Shown here in pieces: positions 12,541-22,308 of a stretch of 22,655 bases of DNA (positions are counted from its first letter, which is position 1; each line of letters opens with the position of its first letter). The notes under the pieces are model-generated. The model was given only the letters and a program-made list of their open reading frames with translations. It was not told where the DNA came from and searched no databases. The stretch covers positions 1 through 22,655 of the forward strand of contig JAOXYB010085608.1 in assembly GCA_028565635.1 (NCBI GenBank), given 5' to 3'. Made by a program: the position numbers and the translations under genes. The stretch comes from Phoronis ovalis (taxonomy: Eukaryota > Phoronida > Phoronidae).

Positions 12541-14030
12541 TATATTTATTATTTAAAAGCATGGCTGTAGCTGTTTAGTCATGTTTAGTTAGAACGTATG
12601 CTATACTTAATGTTAACGTTTATATCATTACATTTCTATTCTATTATATAGAGTTATTCAAAATAAGCATAAACTGTGTTTTGCCGTCTTAAGCCATTTT
12701 CCAATTTTTTTGTGAAAATAGGAAATCAGAAAAGTCAAAATGGCACTTAGAAGTAGTTGATAATGTACAAATTTGAATGTTTTGAATATAACAATTTTAT
12801 ATATGTTATTTTTCGACTTGAACCCGATTTTAACATGTTAAAAGTTGGCTGGCGACATGTGTCTCTCGGTGGTTCTAAGGTAAATTGATTCATTCTTCAT
12901 CGTCACATGATTTTGACAATATCTATTTCACTGATTAATATGTAACACTTTATGTCAAATTCGTAAATATCTCTTGTTAGATTGCTTGAAAATTGGGTGA
13001 CCCGTACAATATAATTAGCTTAGTTTTAAGTTAATCGCTCATGTTGCCTTATTTGTGTCCATTTAATTGTTACTGACAGTCACAATACCGATACATTCTC
13101 AATAATGCGCCTGGGAGATAATTGTACCAGCTTATGTACCACTGACAATGTTTCATCGAGTATCGGGGCTGAGGCTAACTTGAACTAGCTAGTCTAGCTA
13201 TTCTAGTAAACCTGATTAAACACCATTAAAATGCTTATCATGCACGTTTTTTTTAATAATGTAAAAATATAAAATCAGCGTCACTTCACGAAACGATAGA
13301 TCTTTCTATGATTTATTTCTGAAAATACAATCAAAACTTTAAATTCATTTAATAAAAATAAAAATAATGTAAAAGTTTAGATAGACTGTGATATAACAAT
13401 GTTCAATCGAGTCATCACCAACGCTCTCCATGCATTGTGAAACCTCTATTGGACAATCGGGACAATTAAATAACAATCCAAGCAGCTAAGGAAACCGCTG
13501 TATACTCTTTACCTCTCCCGGCATCCTTTACATTACAATTTCAAAATACGCTCTCTGTCTTTTTTTCGTTCCCAACTCAGCTAGCCATCACGTTGATTTC
13601 AAGTAATCTGAATTGCAATGAGTGCATGATAGTATTTGTGCTGCTGGACCTAGTTCATCACACAGTCCACTAACTCCACTTCATGCCGTGCACCTGACTG
13701 TTTCATACTTGTTTTATACTGCGCTGTTACACCATTACATTTTATAGCACATGTTAAAAACTCTATTTGATTCTTATTGTAGTATGGCTTATTATTCGGG
13801 CGGTTGTTTTGCACCGTTGCATTATTAATGAACAATGAACCATTAAAAAAATTAAAATTATAAAATTTATGTTGGTCTTATTCACTTTTTCTAATTTGCT
13901 GTGCACCATTCAGACCTGTAGTACTTCTCATGGTTACAAAAAACATCCTAGCTCGGAGTAATTTTAGAAGAACATAAGGAGTATAATGTGCAGGTTTGTT
14001 AAATGTATTGATTGATATTAGCTTCTCTTG

Positions 14031-14058
14031 TTGCAATTAAGTGCAATTAAGTGCAATA
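14031..14058. repeat. Three-copy 10-bp tandem repeat
   Basis: The unit GTGCAATTAA is repeated; the first copy begins TTGC and the last diverges at its end. Confidence 0.85.
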
Positions 14059-14613
14059 ATACATGCAGTTAACAAAAATCTCCAGGTAAAAGCAAAGGTA
14101 AAATCTAATTTTTCAATATGAATCACCTCAGTTAAACCCATATAAAGTTGATAGATGAGTGAACAAATGAAAAGAATCAACCGAGAGTTCATTCGCCCTC
14201 AGCTACATTATTCCCACGCGATTTTAGCTTGTTTTTGGCGGTAATATGCTGCATGCAGCATTTTTATTAGTATTGGATGAGCAGCAACGGTATACAGGGT
14301 TAACATTTCCATGCAATCATGTGGTCAAGTTTTGTACGTACAGTGAATACTTGTATAGATATTTACATTACAAACAGGTTTCATATTTTCCTACGCCATA
14401 GAAGATTGACAATTAAAACAATCAGTTTGATCATGTAATCAACAGAATTTTACGTCTGAACGGTTTGATTTCTTTGAAAATACTAAATAATTAATTACAT
14501 TGATTTAGTGCCATTACGTACGCACTGTCGTTTGTTAAACATTGTTATCGCTGTCTTGAGTTGGATGATGTATTAGGATACAGCCTTAAATTGATGGCAT
14601 TTTATATAGATAA

Positions 14614-14653
14614 ACAATGCAGGGATGGATCTAGGATTTTAAAAAGTGGGTCC
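14614..14653 (+). repeat. Dispersed-repeat fragment (same family as 22425)
   Basis: ACAATGCAGGGATGGATCTA, then GGATTTT, an A run and GTGGGTCC. The copy at 22425 shares the start, the T/A-run and the G-run in the same order and orientation. Confidence 0.45.
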
Positions 14654-16217
14654 ATTTAACGAAAGTAATGCCTATGGTGATTTGAGTTCAGCGGTCGAGC
14701 TGTACGAACTTGTCTTCGATGCGACACTATCTTAAGATACATCTTCTAATTAAAGCGATGTTTTTAATCAATCACTCTATTAATTATCATTATTAGTAGC
14801 ATCGTCATAAGCGTTACTGCTATTATTAATACCGTTCAGTGCTAGGCATTAGTACTATTAAGTACACAGCATTATACTAAATGTGGTGGACAACAACGAT
14901 ATTCGCAAACTGTCTAGTGAATGATAATACTAAATAATATACATAAATCGATGAGTTAAAAATAGACATTTTTAACAAACAACTACCCATATACCCAGAT
15001 AGTCGTTTCCTCCCAAAAACACACTTTGGAATTATCATACTTATCCATAAATTTATTTTTTAATTGAACAGATAATCAAAGTCTTTTCGATTTAGTTTTA
15101 ACCTGCATATGCGACGATCTGTCTCTTACGGGCACCTAAGTTATTACTCACCTGTATCCTACTTATTTTCAACCAGAAATTCTCTTTACATCAAGTAGAC
15201 TGGGTTTGATGTCTAACTTATAAATCTTGCGATCGTTACGTTCTTTAAATTTCAATTACGCTTTTTTTTAAACATTAAAATCCTCTGGTGATCCAGGTAT
15301 AGTTCAATTATATAGACCTTGTTATGTCCTTGGTTGCTTGAATACTACTGTATGTTCATTTCTGATGACATGCCCTTTATGCCCGCAGTGTAATGTACCC
15401 GTATCCATAATATAACTGGCAAATAATTAAAAGAGCATTAACTTGTGAACAATGAAAGTGATACAACAAGAAATTGTAAAATTATTCACATCCTTTGATA
15501 TAAAGTTAAAACACTTCGTTTTTGTATTATCTCCTTTGCGCAAGTTCACGAATAACTTCATTTGAGGCCAAACTCAGGTTGCTTTTTATTAGTTCTAATT
15601 CCTATTCTAATCGCTCTCTTGGGATTTTTTCTATATAGTTCACTAGTGTTTGTTTACTCATACTTGTTTTTATGAAATGAACTGACAATTTTAATATTAA
15701 TAATTCATGCGTACATCATCATAGCAATCGTAGTACGTGTCTCCCACAAATATTCATACACTGTTTTTCTATTACGTCAATCGAATTTATTTCTATACGT
15801 TGGTGAGGATTGTTGGGATAAGTTAATATTATACGACACAATTAGCCATGTATACGTATTACATGTTAAAATACTAGTACAAAACTACATATCTAGATAA
15901 GGTTATTGTTTCCAACGTAACATATTCCCCGTATTCCCCTTGGTATTTAGCAAAATCATACCCTTTACCCAAAGGAATACCGATACACAACAGATAAATG
16001 AGTCATTGAAAAACAATAAAAGAAACATGTTAACCAGCATGGTTTGGCAGTGCAGTTGATAGGCCAATCTGCGCATTATATTGTGTAAAATTTGGCAGTA
16101 ATTCAAAGAATGCTTGCTATAAATGTCCGCATCCTTGATAAGAAAGGTATGACATTGTTTCATTTTGATTATCTTGTTCTCATTGGTGAACGTTCATCAG
16201 TATTATCTGAACTAATA
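14654..16217. other. Non-coding stretch left of the ADPRC relic
   Basis: A relic of exon 7 would be expected here if the duplication covered the whole gene, but none is visible. The minus-strand frame 16163-15903 (86 codons) has a hydrophobic segment and no recognisable family. Confidence 0.5.
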
Positions 16218-16618
16218 GTTATTGCGTTCGTGCACTCCCATGCAAAAGTCTTTTCCTCGAAATATTAATAATGCGTATATATAATAATATTTACAAGCAA
16301 AATGCTGTCACTTTACTCCTATTTTCTGTGGACATCTAATCATTTCCTTGATGATGGTTATTCCGCAGTGCTGAAGTTTTCCGTAGTCAGCATGAACACA
16401 AAAATCAGTCACTAAAATAAGAACAATTTTTATCTTGACGCAGATACTATTATCATAGCATGGTTGCTCTATCGCAGTTTGGAAAAAAGTTAAGAGCAAT
16501 TCGTTTAAGACAATTTGTTCAATTGGTGGATCTTGTTAAGGGCATGTTATTACTAAACTTGCCTTCGCTCACCGTGTACTATCAGAATACCTTTGTCAAA
16601 TGGAATCTCCTGACAAAG
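16218..16618 (-). pseudogene. Relic copy of ADPRC exons 5-6 and intron 5
   Basis: The block matches the functional gene at about 19460-19937 in the same order and strand. Intron 5 pieces align well (TTTTCCGTA...AGCAT, CACAAAAATCA.TCACTA, CTATTAT.ATAGC). The exon 5 relic (16618-16563) reads DKGILIVHGERR where the gene reads DKVIVLVAH...GNR. Its donor has decayed from GTAAGT to GCAAGT. It is 37 bases shorter than exon 5, which breaks the frame and removes the catalytic FELPN part. The exon 6 relic (about 16263-16221) reads EEKTFAWECTN, like LEKQL...FQYECKD, with the donor lost. Conserved intron sequence points to genomic duplication, not retroposition. A possible exon 4 trace lies near 16890-16915 (LYVLC versus VHVLL). 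Confidence 0.65.
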
Positions 16619-17214
16619 CTAAAGCAAAACAATATAAAATTAGTATTTTACTTCTACATTAGATTATTGTTTAACGTGGTTTAAAAAAAAACTTAATTCA
16701 GTATATTCGAAATTTCATAAAAAATTATCAGCATGAAATAATTACGGAATACAAACCTTCTTATTGTAATTATGGAATAGCATAATTTTTTTAGAATTAA
16801 TCAAAGTGATATTTTCAAAAATTCTCATGGGGCTTTTGGGCATTCCATAGATTTCACTACCAGTAAACTTTGTGAGTTTGGTGAAATATTTTTCGAAACA
16901 TAACACGTACAGTTGTTTTCTAAGCATTGTGACACAGTCTACACTAAAAGAAATATATCGGCAGAGGATATAGACGTTACCATGTTTGTTTTTAGAATGT
17001 AAAATGCCCTTTTTATCAATTACCTTGTTATTGTTGCTATTGTAAGGTAGTTGTATTTGTTATGTCTAACTTATTGTTTGAAAACAGAACTGCTGGCTTA
17101 CAAACAAACTTGCTGAAATCATGAGATATCTTTATCAGGCAGTACTGCGCCCCAGCAGACAAATGCCGGAAATAAATCCTGCCGCTTCGACCGGATTAAA
17201 TTAATGCGTTATTG
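16619..17214. other. Between relic and tandem repeat; no firm feature
   Basis: It may hold a heavily decayed ADPRC exon 4 near 16890-16915. The 61-codon minus-strand frame at 16927-16742 overlaps it but is not otherwise conserved. Confidence 0.4.
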
Positions 17215-17342
17215 CCAACAAGGGTAGATCTTCGTGCCGTATCTGACCAACAAGGGCAGACCTTCGTGCCGTACCTGACCAAAAAGGGTAGACCTTCGTG
17301 CCGTACCTGACCAACAAGGGTAGACCTTCGTGCCGTATCTGA
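17215..17342. repeat. Four-copy 32-bp tandem repeat
   Basis: Copies start at 17215, 17247, 17279 and 17311, followed by a 7-base partial copy. They share CCAACAAGGGTAGACC and TTCGTGCCGTA(T/C)CTGA and differ at only a few positions. The unit length is not a multiple of three and no open frame uses it, so it is a non-coding minisatellite. It is much more GC-rich than its surroundings. Confidence 0.95.
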
Positions 17343-18408
17343 CCAACATAATCATTCCTTGAATCAAAGTTTAGTAATCGAACTAAATAACTTGATTCTC
17401 ATTTTATGCCAAAAAATCATCAAGATAATCAGTTATATATTCATTTAATACCTAAGAATCGACGATTTTATCTGAAATCTTCTGGTGTCTGCAAGCAATA
17501 TCGACTGGATCGTAAATTATTCATGTTTTATATATTAACAGTTTTATTATCAATATTTACTTTTGCATTTCAATTACTACAAAAGTCAAAACAAAGTAAT
17601 AAAATTAACACAGTATAAACAAACAATGAAAGAAACGTTTATTAGATACTGAAATGATCAGGGTTTTTTAATCTCTATAGTTAGATTGTATACTCAAGAT
17701 ATGCAGTGCTTTGATAATCTTTGTCTTTGGACATTTGTAACGAATGTCGGCTCGACCGGTCAAGAGGCTGGGTGTTGCAAAACGTGCCACTGCAGAGGTG
17801 GGTTCCAGTCGTTGTTGTGATTGGGTACAAGACGCTAGTGGTGTAGTGAAAGAGGCGTTAATCAGTCTGTGTCCAAACCCAAGGAGATATACTTATTTCA
17901 TACTAAAGCTTATATAATAATATGCATAATGAACCAGCCCATTATATGGGTACAAACAGGCTATATATATATATACGTCCTCAGGTATACACAGGTATGC
18001 TACACTTGTGGCCTTGTGTGGACCTCATGTCACAGTAGTGTTTCTGTGGTGACATATATACTCACTGGTTAACACATTTGCATGACAACCTTATAAAAAT
18101 GCTATGATATCTCAACAGAAACTCTTTTATCTCTACTGCTGACATTGTTAAGCAGTGTACAGAGTGTACCAACTGCTCGGACGACAACAGCAACATAACA
18201 ACTAGCTGACAATTCGTACCATACAGTAGCCGACAATTTTATACGGACATTACAAACAGTAAGTACATCATGACTGTGCTGGTATTATATATATTCACTG
18301 AAAAAGTGAAATCAAATTAAACAAGGAAGCCTAACATAAGAATTCTGTTGGTTATGATGTTCAGGTAAAAGCGGCAACAATATACGTAGTTTGATATGAT
18401 GCATATTA
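17343..18408. other. Downstream of ADPRC: 3'UTR and intergenic
   Basis: The ADPRC 3'UTR must begin at 18408 on the minus strand. I saw no AATAAA on that strand until about 17640, so the polyadenylation site is unresolved. The plus-strand frame 17406-17618 has one hydrophobic segment but no other support. Confidence 0.45.
17741..17860 (+). repeat. Possible tRNA-derived SINE-like segment
   Basis: A GC-richer island in AT-rich DNA. CGGCTCGACCGG (17748-17759) loosely resembles a Pol III A box, and GGTTCCAGTC (17801-17810) resembles a B box with one mismatch; the spacing is close to that in tRNA genes. No cloverleaf closes convincingly, so it is not annotated as a tRNA. No clear tail or target-site duplication was found. 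Confidence 0.25.
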
Positions 18409-18598
18409 CTAAGTTATCGTCAAAACTGTATCAGTCATCACAAATTGCATAAAAATAATAATTAATATTATTAATTGTCTCAAACATCTTCCGGCATACA
18501 TTGGCGATTTGGCAGCCGTCGAGGTATGGTGAGGGGCAGGCAGGAAACGACACGGAGGTGAAGAAGGATCATCGATACATAACAGATGGCGAATGTCA
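18409..18598 (-). CDS. ADPRC: ADP-ribosyl cyclase exon 7 (C-terminus and hydrophobic tail)
   Basis: A strong acceptor (CTTTATTTTGTAG) opens an exon whose first base completes Asp277. HLLC-IDDPSSPP-C reproduces the family's last disulfide spacing: eleven residues from Cys272 to Cys284, then eight to Cys293. Aplysia and CD38 end soon after this point. Here about 46 more residues follow: a polar linker, Cys315, then LIILIIIFMQFVM and a short tail ending TVLTIT before TAG. Alternative exon-7 candidates elsewhere failed on spacing, phase or acceptor. Confidence 0.9.
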
Positions 18599-21500
18599 CT
18601 ACAAAATAAAGAAGTTTGTTTATTAGTAGTTCTTTACAAGTATGTTCCATGCCGGTTTCCGAATTATGTCATTCGAATAAGTAATCAGTATTCTTCTAAA
18701 TCGGTGGCCGTTTGCACAAAGCTTATAAGTATTTACGTGCTTCTGGGTTTTTCAGTCGTTCGATGTTTTTGTGCCAAGGTGGCAAAAATAAAAAGAAATT
18801 CATAGCCCACTTACTGTTTAGAAGTTTTAAATTCTTAAAGGAACAAATCTTGTAAAATTTAGCCATTCTTTCTAGTACTGAACCCGATCCTGGATTTTTT
18901 TGCAAATAATAAATTAAAGTTCATCATTACTTAGAACAGCTCACAAAGAAAGTGCGGCACTAATGTAACGCATAAGGATTGAAGTGTTGTACCAATATTG
19001 TACCAGGATTGCCTAATAACCAAAATACATTGATTAATTATATTATAATAAAGAAAACCGTTTCATATTTTAGGATGTAGCTATTATAGATTCTGAATTT
19101 TAATCTCGAATTTTCTTTATAGACAGTTTTACAGTTAATCAGCACTACATACATATACATATACATGAACAAATGAATGATTTAGAGAAAATGCAGTTTT
19201 TACTTTGTAATAAGAAAATTGTAAAACAATGTGCAAAGTATATGTTAGAGGCGTGTAAAATTAGAGACAGTTTTATTTACAGCGCTATGGAAGAATGTTA
19301 TGTAGTAATGTAGTGACATATAAGCCATTTGTGGCTGGGTGTTTTAATTTTATTGTATTTCATATCCTTTGTAAAATGCTTTGTTGAAAACACATGTCAC
19401 GTAAATAAAAAAGATTATCTATCTATCTATCTATACAGCGACACGTGACGTTAAGTAACTTACTCTGGATCGTCTTTGCATTCGTATTGAAATCCACTAT
19501 TTTTAAGCTGTTTTTCTAGTTCTGGGACGGATCCATGAGAGCAGTTTTCGCTGAAATGAAATCAAATTCTACGTCTACCTTGCTATGTACATGACTGATT
19601 AGAATATCCCTGTAATTAGGTCTATACGATTTTCCGTAATAAGCATATACCCACAAAAATCAATCACTAATTCAACTTCTGGTCTTGATACGGATGCTAT
19701 TATTATAGCTTGATTGTTCTTCTGGATTTTGGGATGAGAGCTACAAATTGAAATGCACGGGTTCGTTGAAAGTCTGTGAATATTGTGCTGTCAAGGACAT
19801 GGCCATGAAGTATGTCATTAATATATTCTAGGTGGTCAACTTACTTTCGGTTGCCGTCAACTGTGTGAGCTACCAGAACGATGACTTTGTCAATGTATTC
19901 TTTGCGGAAATTTGGTAACTCAAATTTGGTGAAAAAGCTAAAAAAATATGTCGAGAAATTAGATTGTTAGTTTTAAATTTAAAATGTGTTAACCCTACTC
20001 CACAACACAACAACACACGCTTTTGGCATTCCTGGTATATATTGTTGTTTGTGTTATTTTGCTTTTAGATTCTGAAAACAAGTTGCAACTTTTTGGTGTG
20101 TGTAATCATTTTTGTTATTACGGGTGCATGCACTCTACTAACCTTTTTGGATCAAACGCTCTAGAAGTTTCCCTTGAACCGTTTAGAAGTACGTGTACAG
20201 TTCCCCTAGCTGATAAAGCAAACTGTAAAAAAAAAAACGATGAATATTTTAATTTATTAAGAAAAAAACGATAAACCGTGGTAAACGTTGTGTATCTGAT
20301 GGAAGGTAACAAATAAACACCGTGCAAACTCAGTACTTCTCATGTAATTTTAGGTTAATTTTTCCAAGCGTTTTGAAAAGCTTTCATGTTTTTAAAAAAA
20401 GTAATTTAAGAATTCAGATTTCATTGAAATGCACAATGAAACTCACTGGCGGTGAGGTCTATGGAATAACATGACTGTTTTAGTCAAAATGATATTTTAG
20501 TCATGGAGTCATGGCAAAATAGGTATTCAAATAAAACGTATGGTAAGTATACTGTGAGAATTTGTTATGGTGCTTTATAGATTTGACCGCCGCTCCAGTG
20601 AGCTTTGCCCTGAATATCGTGAATTGTTGACCCCTAGTTTCATGCGTGTGTTGATCTTGAAACTCTGTGAAGCAATTATCCGATTTTACAAGAGTTTATG
20701 CGAAAACAAATAAAATGTAGTTTTGATAATTCAAAGAAAGTTTTTTTCGTTCCGCTAAAAACTCAATTATTTAATATTTAGTAAACTATTTCACCACATC
20801 TTCATCTGCGTTCTAGATAAACATTACGCTTGCGGCTTCGAGCGGTACCGGTGGTACTTATCTAACAGTTATAAAGCAGCGATGGTGATTAAACTTTTGT
20901 TTCATAGTAGCAGACAAAATATTGTTGAATTGAAATACTTCTATTCTGAACGTAACCAATATTTCATTACATACATGTTTTGAAGAATAACCCCAATACG
21001 ATTCGCTGTAATTTTGGGATTTATCTCCACAATCATCATGATTATATAGTCTCGGACAAACTGTATCGTTTACTCCCGGATACTTTAATGATCCGCACCA
21101 GGTGGTACCAAGTGCAAGATAACCCAGTAGCGTATCGCCAACAGCATAGTAGTTGCGGCGTCTTTTTGCGGTATACTCGTAAACTATTTCCAAAACTCCC
21201 GACCAGAAGAGAGCCTTTAAAACAAAATTTATTTATTTTACACCAGTCACAGCTTTTCCAATTTATTTTATTTTATACATAGATATGTCGTTATCTTGAG
21301 CTAGTTATCATTAATTTCATATTTTCGTAAGATAACATTGTGTTTTAACTAATTGTGCATGTGTTTAAACCATAATGCGATTATAAATAGCGTAGACAGA
21401 TCTGACATTCACTCTACTGCCGAAATATTAAATACAAATAAAGCAGAATTGTAAGGATTCATACATTAATGGAATTATTTTTGAAACTTTTGTGTTAAAA

Positions 21501-22306
21501 TTCTACCAATGGTTGTTGCTATTATTTATAAACCCCTGGATACGAAATATAAACGTTTAACTATTCAGAGGAAGAAAAAAAATGAAATATTCAACAACAT
21601 ATATACTTGATCTTTTGGTAGATTTTCCGTTGCAGCTCTGAAAAATGGTTCGTAGTCTTCTCCTCCCACTTCACACGGTCCTTTGTATGCAAACGCGCCG
21701 TTAAATAGTTCCCAGAGTTCAGTACAATTTTTGTAACTGTTAATAAAATCATATTTATGTGAATAACATGCATTTCTGACATTAACTGGCATCAATTTTT
21801 TCACTAACAATTTAACTTTCTTTCAGGTTAAATGCTGTGTTGATCCTGATTGCTTGTGTACATGATACCTGTGTCCGAATATTGCAGTGAAAGCATTATA
21901 CATTTTTTGTGCTGTCAGTTAGAACCAGCCAGTTCTGTAATCGTACGAAATAGTGGGTACATAAAGTCAATTGGTCAATGTGCCGAAAACATTGATTTCC
22001 CGTATAATTACGGAATTGGCTATAAGTGAAAAAAAATTATCAAATCAATGAATAGCACTTGGTTGCTATTTCCAGCATTAAAATAGAGTCTGACATGAAA
22101 ACTTACTTTTCGTTTCCCTTGCGCGGGTATATGTTAAGTACATAGTCCCAGCACTTTCCTAAGAAAATGTCTTTCAGATGTGGTGTTGTGCCAGTTCCTG
22201 AACCAGGTGGCTGGGTACCGCTCTGAGGAGCCAAGTACACATATTTCGTGAAATACATACACGTTAACAGAGCCAGGAAGAGCTTTTTGTCACTAGAAGT
22301 AGCCAT
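18409..22306 (-). CDS. ADPRC: ADP-ribosyl cyclase (CD38/BST1 family), complete 7-exon gene
   Basis: The coding exons on the minus strand are 22306-22107, 21736-21607, 21214-20975, 20222-20143, 19937-19845, 19550-19464 and 18598-18409. They join in frame to 339 residues; Aplysia cyclase and human CD38 are near 280-300. The family converts NAD to cyclic ADP-ribose (and ADP-ribose), calcium messengers, usually in the secretory lumen or at the cell surface. Seen here: a hydrophobic N-terminus (residues 9-25), a Pro/Gly-rich linker, active-site Trp114 (FWSG), the GDTLLGY segment (136-142), Trp184 (ESYWG), an LNGS motif (203-206), catalytic Glu223 in KFELPN, and ten ectodomain cysteines at 52, 71, 88, 150, 163, 172, 251, 272, 284 and 293. 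The last pair has the family C-x8-C spacing. A hydrophobic tail (319-331) suggests a GPI signal or membrane anchor. N-x-S/T sequons lie at 70, 159, 178, 204 and 250. Odd: the family Glu of TLEDT is Gly136. The family call is secure from the sequence; membrane topology is inferred. Confidence 0.95.
19104..19434 (+). mobile_element. 5'-truncated non-LTR retrotransposon (LINE) 3' end
   Basis: An open frame of 69 codons (19104-19313, stop TAG) contains QFLLCNKKIVKQCAKYMLEA and then CKIRDS. This resembles the extreme C-terminus of animal LINE ORF2 proteins, where a short helical 'K-x-hydrophobic-A' segment precedes the stop. About 100 nt of 3'UTR follow, with an AATAAA-type signal near 19404, and then a (TATC)n tail. 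It lies in ADPRC intron 6, antisense to the gene. No reverse-transcriptase core is present, so it is dead. The 5' boundary is uncertain and the family assignment rests on pattern memory. Confidence 0.55.
19416..19434 (+). repeat. (TATC)n tail of the LINE fragment
   Basis: Nearly five copies of TATC directly follow an A-rich run (GTAAATAAAAAAGAT). Short tetranucleotide tails are typical 3' ends of several LINE clades. Confidence 0.8.
19464..19550 (-). CDS. ADPRC: ADP-ribosyl cyclase exon 6
   Basis: The acceptor is TTTCATTTCAG. It codes residues 249-276, with ENCSHGSVPELEKQL and FQYECKDDP, matching the Aplysia 'EKCGAGSLLDLEKL' and 'HFAFDC' blocks (Cys251 and Cys272). The donor is GTAAGT, phase 2. 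On the + strand the exon boundary lies only about 30 bases from the tail of an inserted retroelement in intron 6. Confidence 0.94.
19845..19937 (-). CDS. ADPRC: ADP-ribosyl cyclase exon 5 (catalytic glutamate)
   Basis: The acceptor is TTTTTTTAG. The exon codes residues 218-247 with FFTKFELPN; Glu223 aligns with catalytic Glu179 of Aplysia cyclase and Glu226 of CD38. Phe218 aligns with Aplysia Phe174 (Thr221 in CD38). KVIVLVAH follows as the next core strand. The donor is GTAAGT, phase 2. Confidence 0.94.
20143..20222 (-). CDS. ADPRC: ADP-ribosyl cyclase exon 4
   Basis: A strong acceptor (long T run then ACAG) precedes residues 191-216, including TVHVLLNGSR, the near-invariant 'VHVMLNGS'-type strand of CD38-family enzymes. 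The donor is GTTAGT, phase 2 (AG|C gives Ser217 after splicing). Confidence 0.93.
20223..20974 (-). other. ADPRC intron 3 (752 nt), no internal feature
   Basis: The largest intron without a recognisable insert. It contains only short unconserved open frames. The other introns are 370 (intron 1), 392 (2), 205 (4), 294 (5) and 865 nt (6); all begin GT and end AG. Confidence 0.8.
20975..21214 (-). CDS. ADPRC: ADP-ribosyl cyclase exon 3 (active-site core)
   Basis: The acceptor is TTTGTTTTAAAG and the exon holds exactly 80 codons (residues 111-190), phase 0 at both ends. It carries FWSG with active-site Trp114, the substrate-pocket segment AVGDTLLGY (134-142), TTWCG (147-151), VCP and ESYWG with Trp184. 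In Aplysia and CD38 the pocket segment reads TLEDT, so the Glu there is Gly136 here (codon GGC). The donor is GTATGT. Confidence 0.95.
21607..21736 (-). CDS. ADPRC: ADP-ribosyl cyclase exon 2
   Basis: The acceptor is TTATTAACAG, and the first base completes codon 67 (Asn). It codes residues 68-110, including NCTELWELF, GPCEV and ENLPKDQ, which align with the second and third conserved cysteines of the family. The donor is a weaker GTATAT, phase 0. In vertebrate CD38 an intron falls at this same point, just before the ILLWS block (from memory of the gene structure). Confidence 0.92.
22107..22306 (-). CDS. ADPRC: ADP-ribosyl cyclase exon 1 (start, signal/anchor segment)
   Basis: Codes residues 1-66 plus two bases of codon 67. 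ATG (22306-22304) was chosen because it is followed by a short polar stretch (SSDKK) and a hydrophobic run (LFLALLTCMYF), as expected for a signal peptide or type II anchor. A low-complexity linker (PPGSGTGTTP) follows, then LKDIFLGKCWDY, which matches the first conserved cysteine block of the Aplysia enzyme. The donor is a canonical GTAAGT on the minus strand (22106-22101), phase 2. Confidence 0.92.
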
Positions 22307-22308
22307 TT

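Larger units (their letters stand above)
11245..14613. other. Non-coding stretch, nothing recognised
   Basis: AT-rich with small simple repeats. A minus-strand frame at 13835-13650 (61 codons, with EFLTC) was examined as an exon or relic and could not be supported. Confidence 0.55.

Noticed and set aside
13650-13835. 61-codon minus-strand frame with EFLTC, considered as a relic ADPRC exon 7
   Set aside because: No compatible acceptor phase, wrong second cysteine position, and far from the relic exon 6.
17406-17618. 70-codon plus-strand frame with one hydrophobic helix
   Set aside because: The helix is expected from T-rich DNA; no other support.
17741-17860. Possible tRNA gene
   Set aside because: No acceptor stem or anticodon arm closes; at most a degenerate SINE head.
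18730-18910. Minus-strand frame ending with an NPEAR motif, first considered as ADPRC exon 7
   Set aside because: It lacks both expected cysteines and has a poor acceptor.
18925-19045. Minus-strand frame after TTATTAG with a C-x8-C pair
   Set aside because: The upstream spacing to Cys272 is seven residues too long and the sequence lacks the D/N-P motif.
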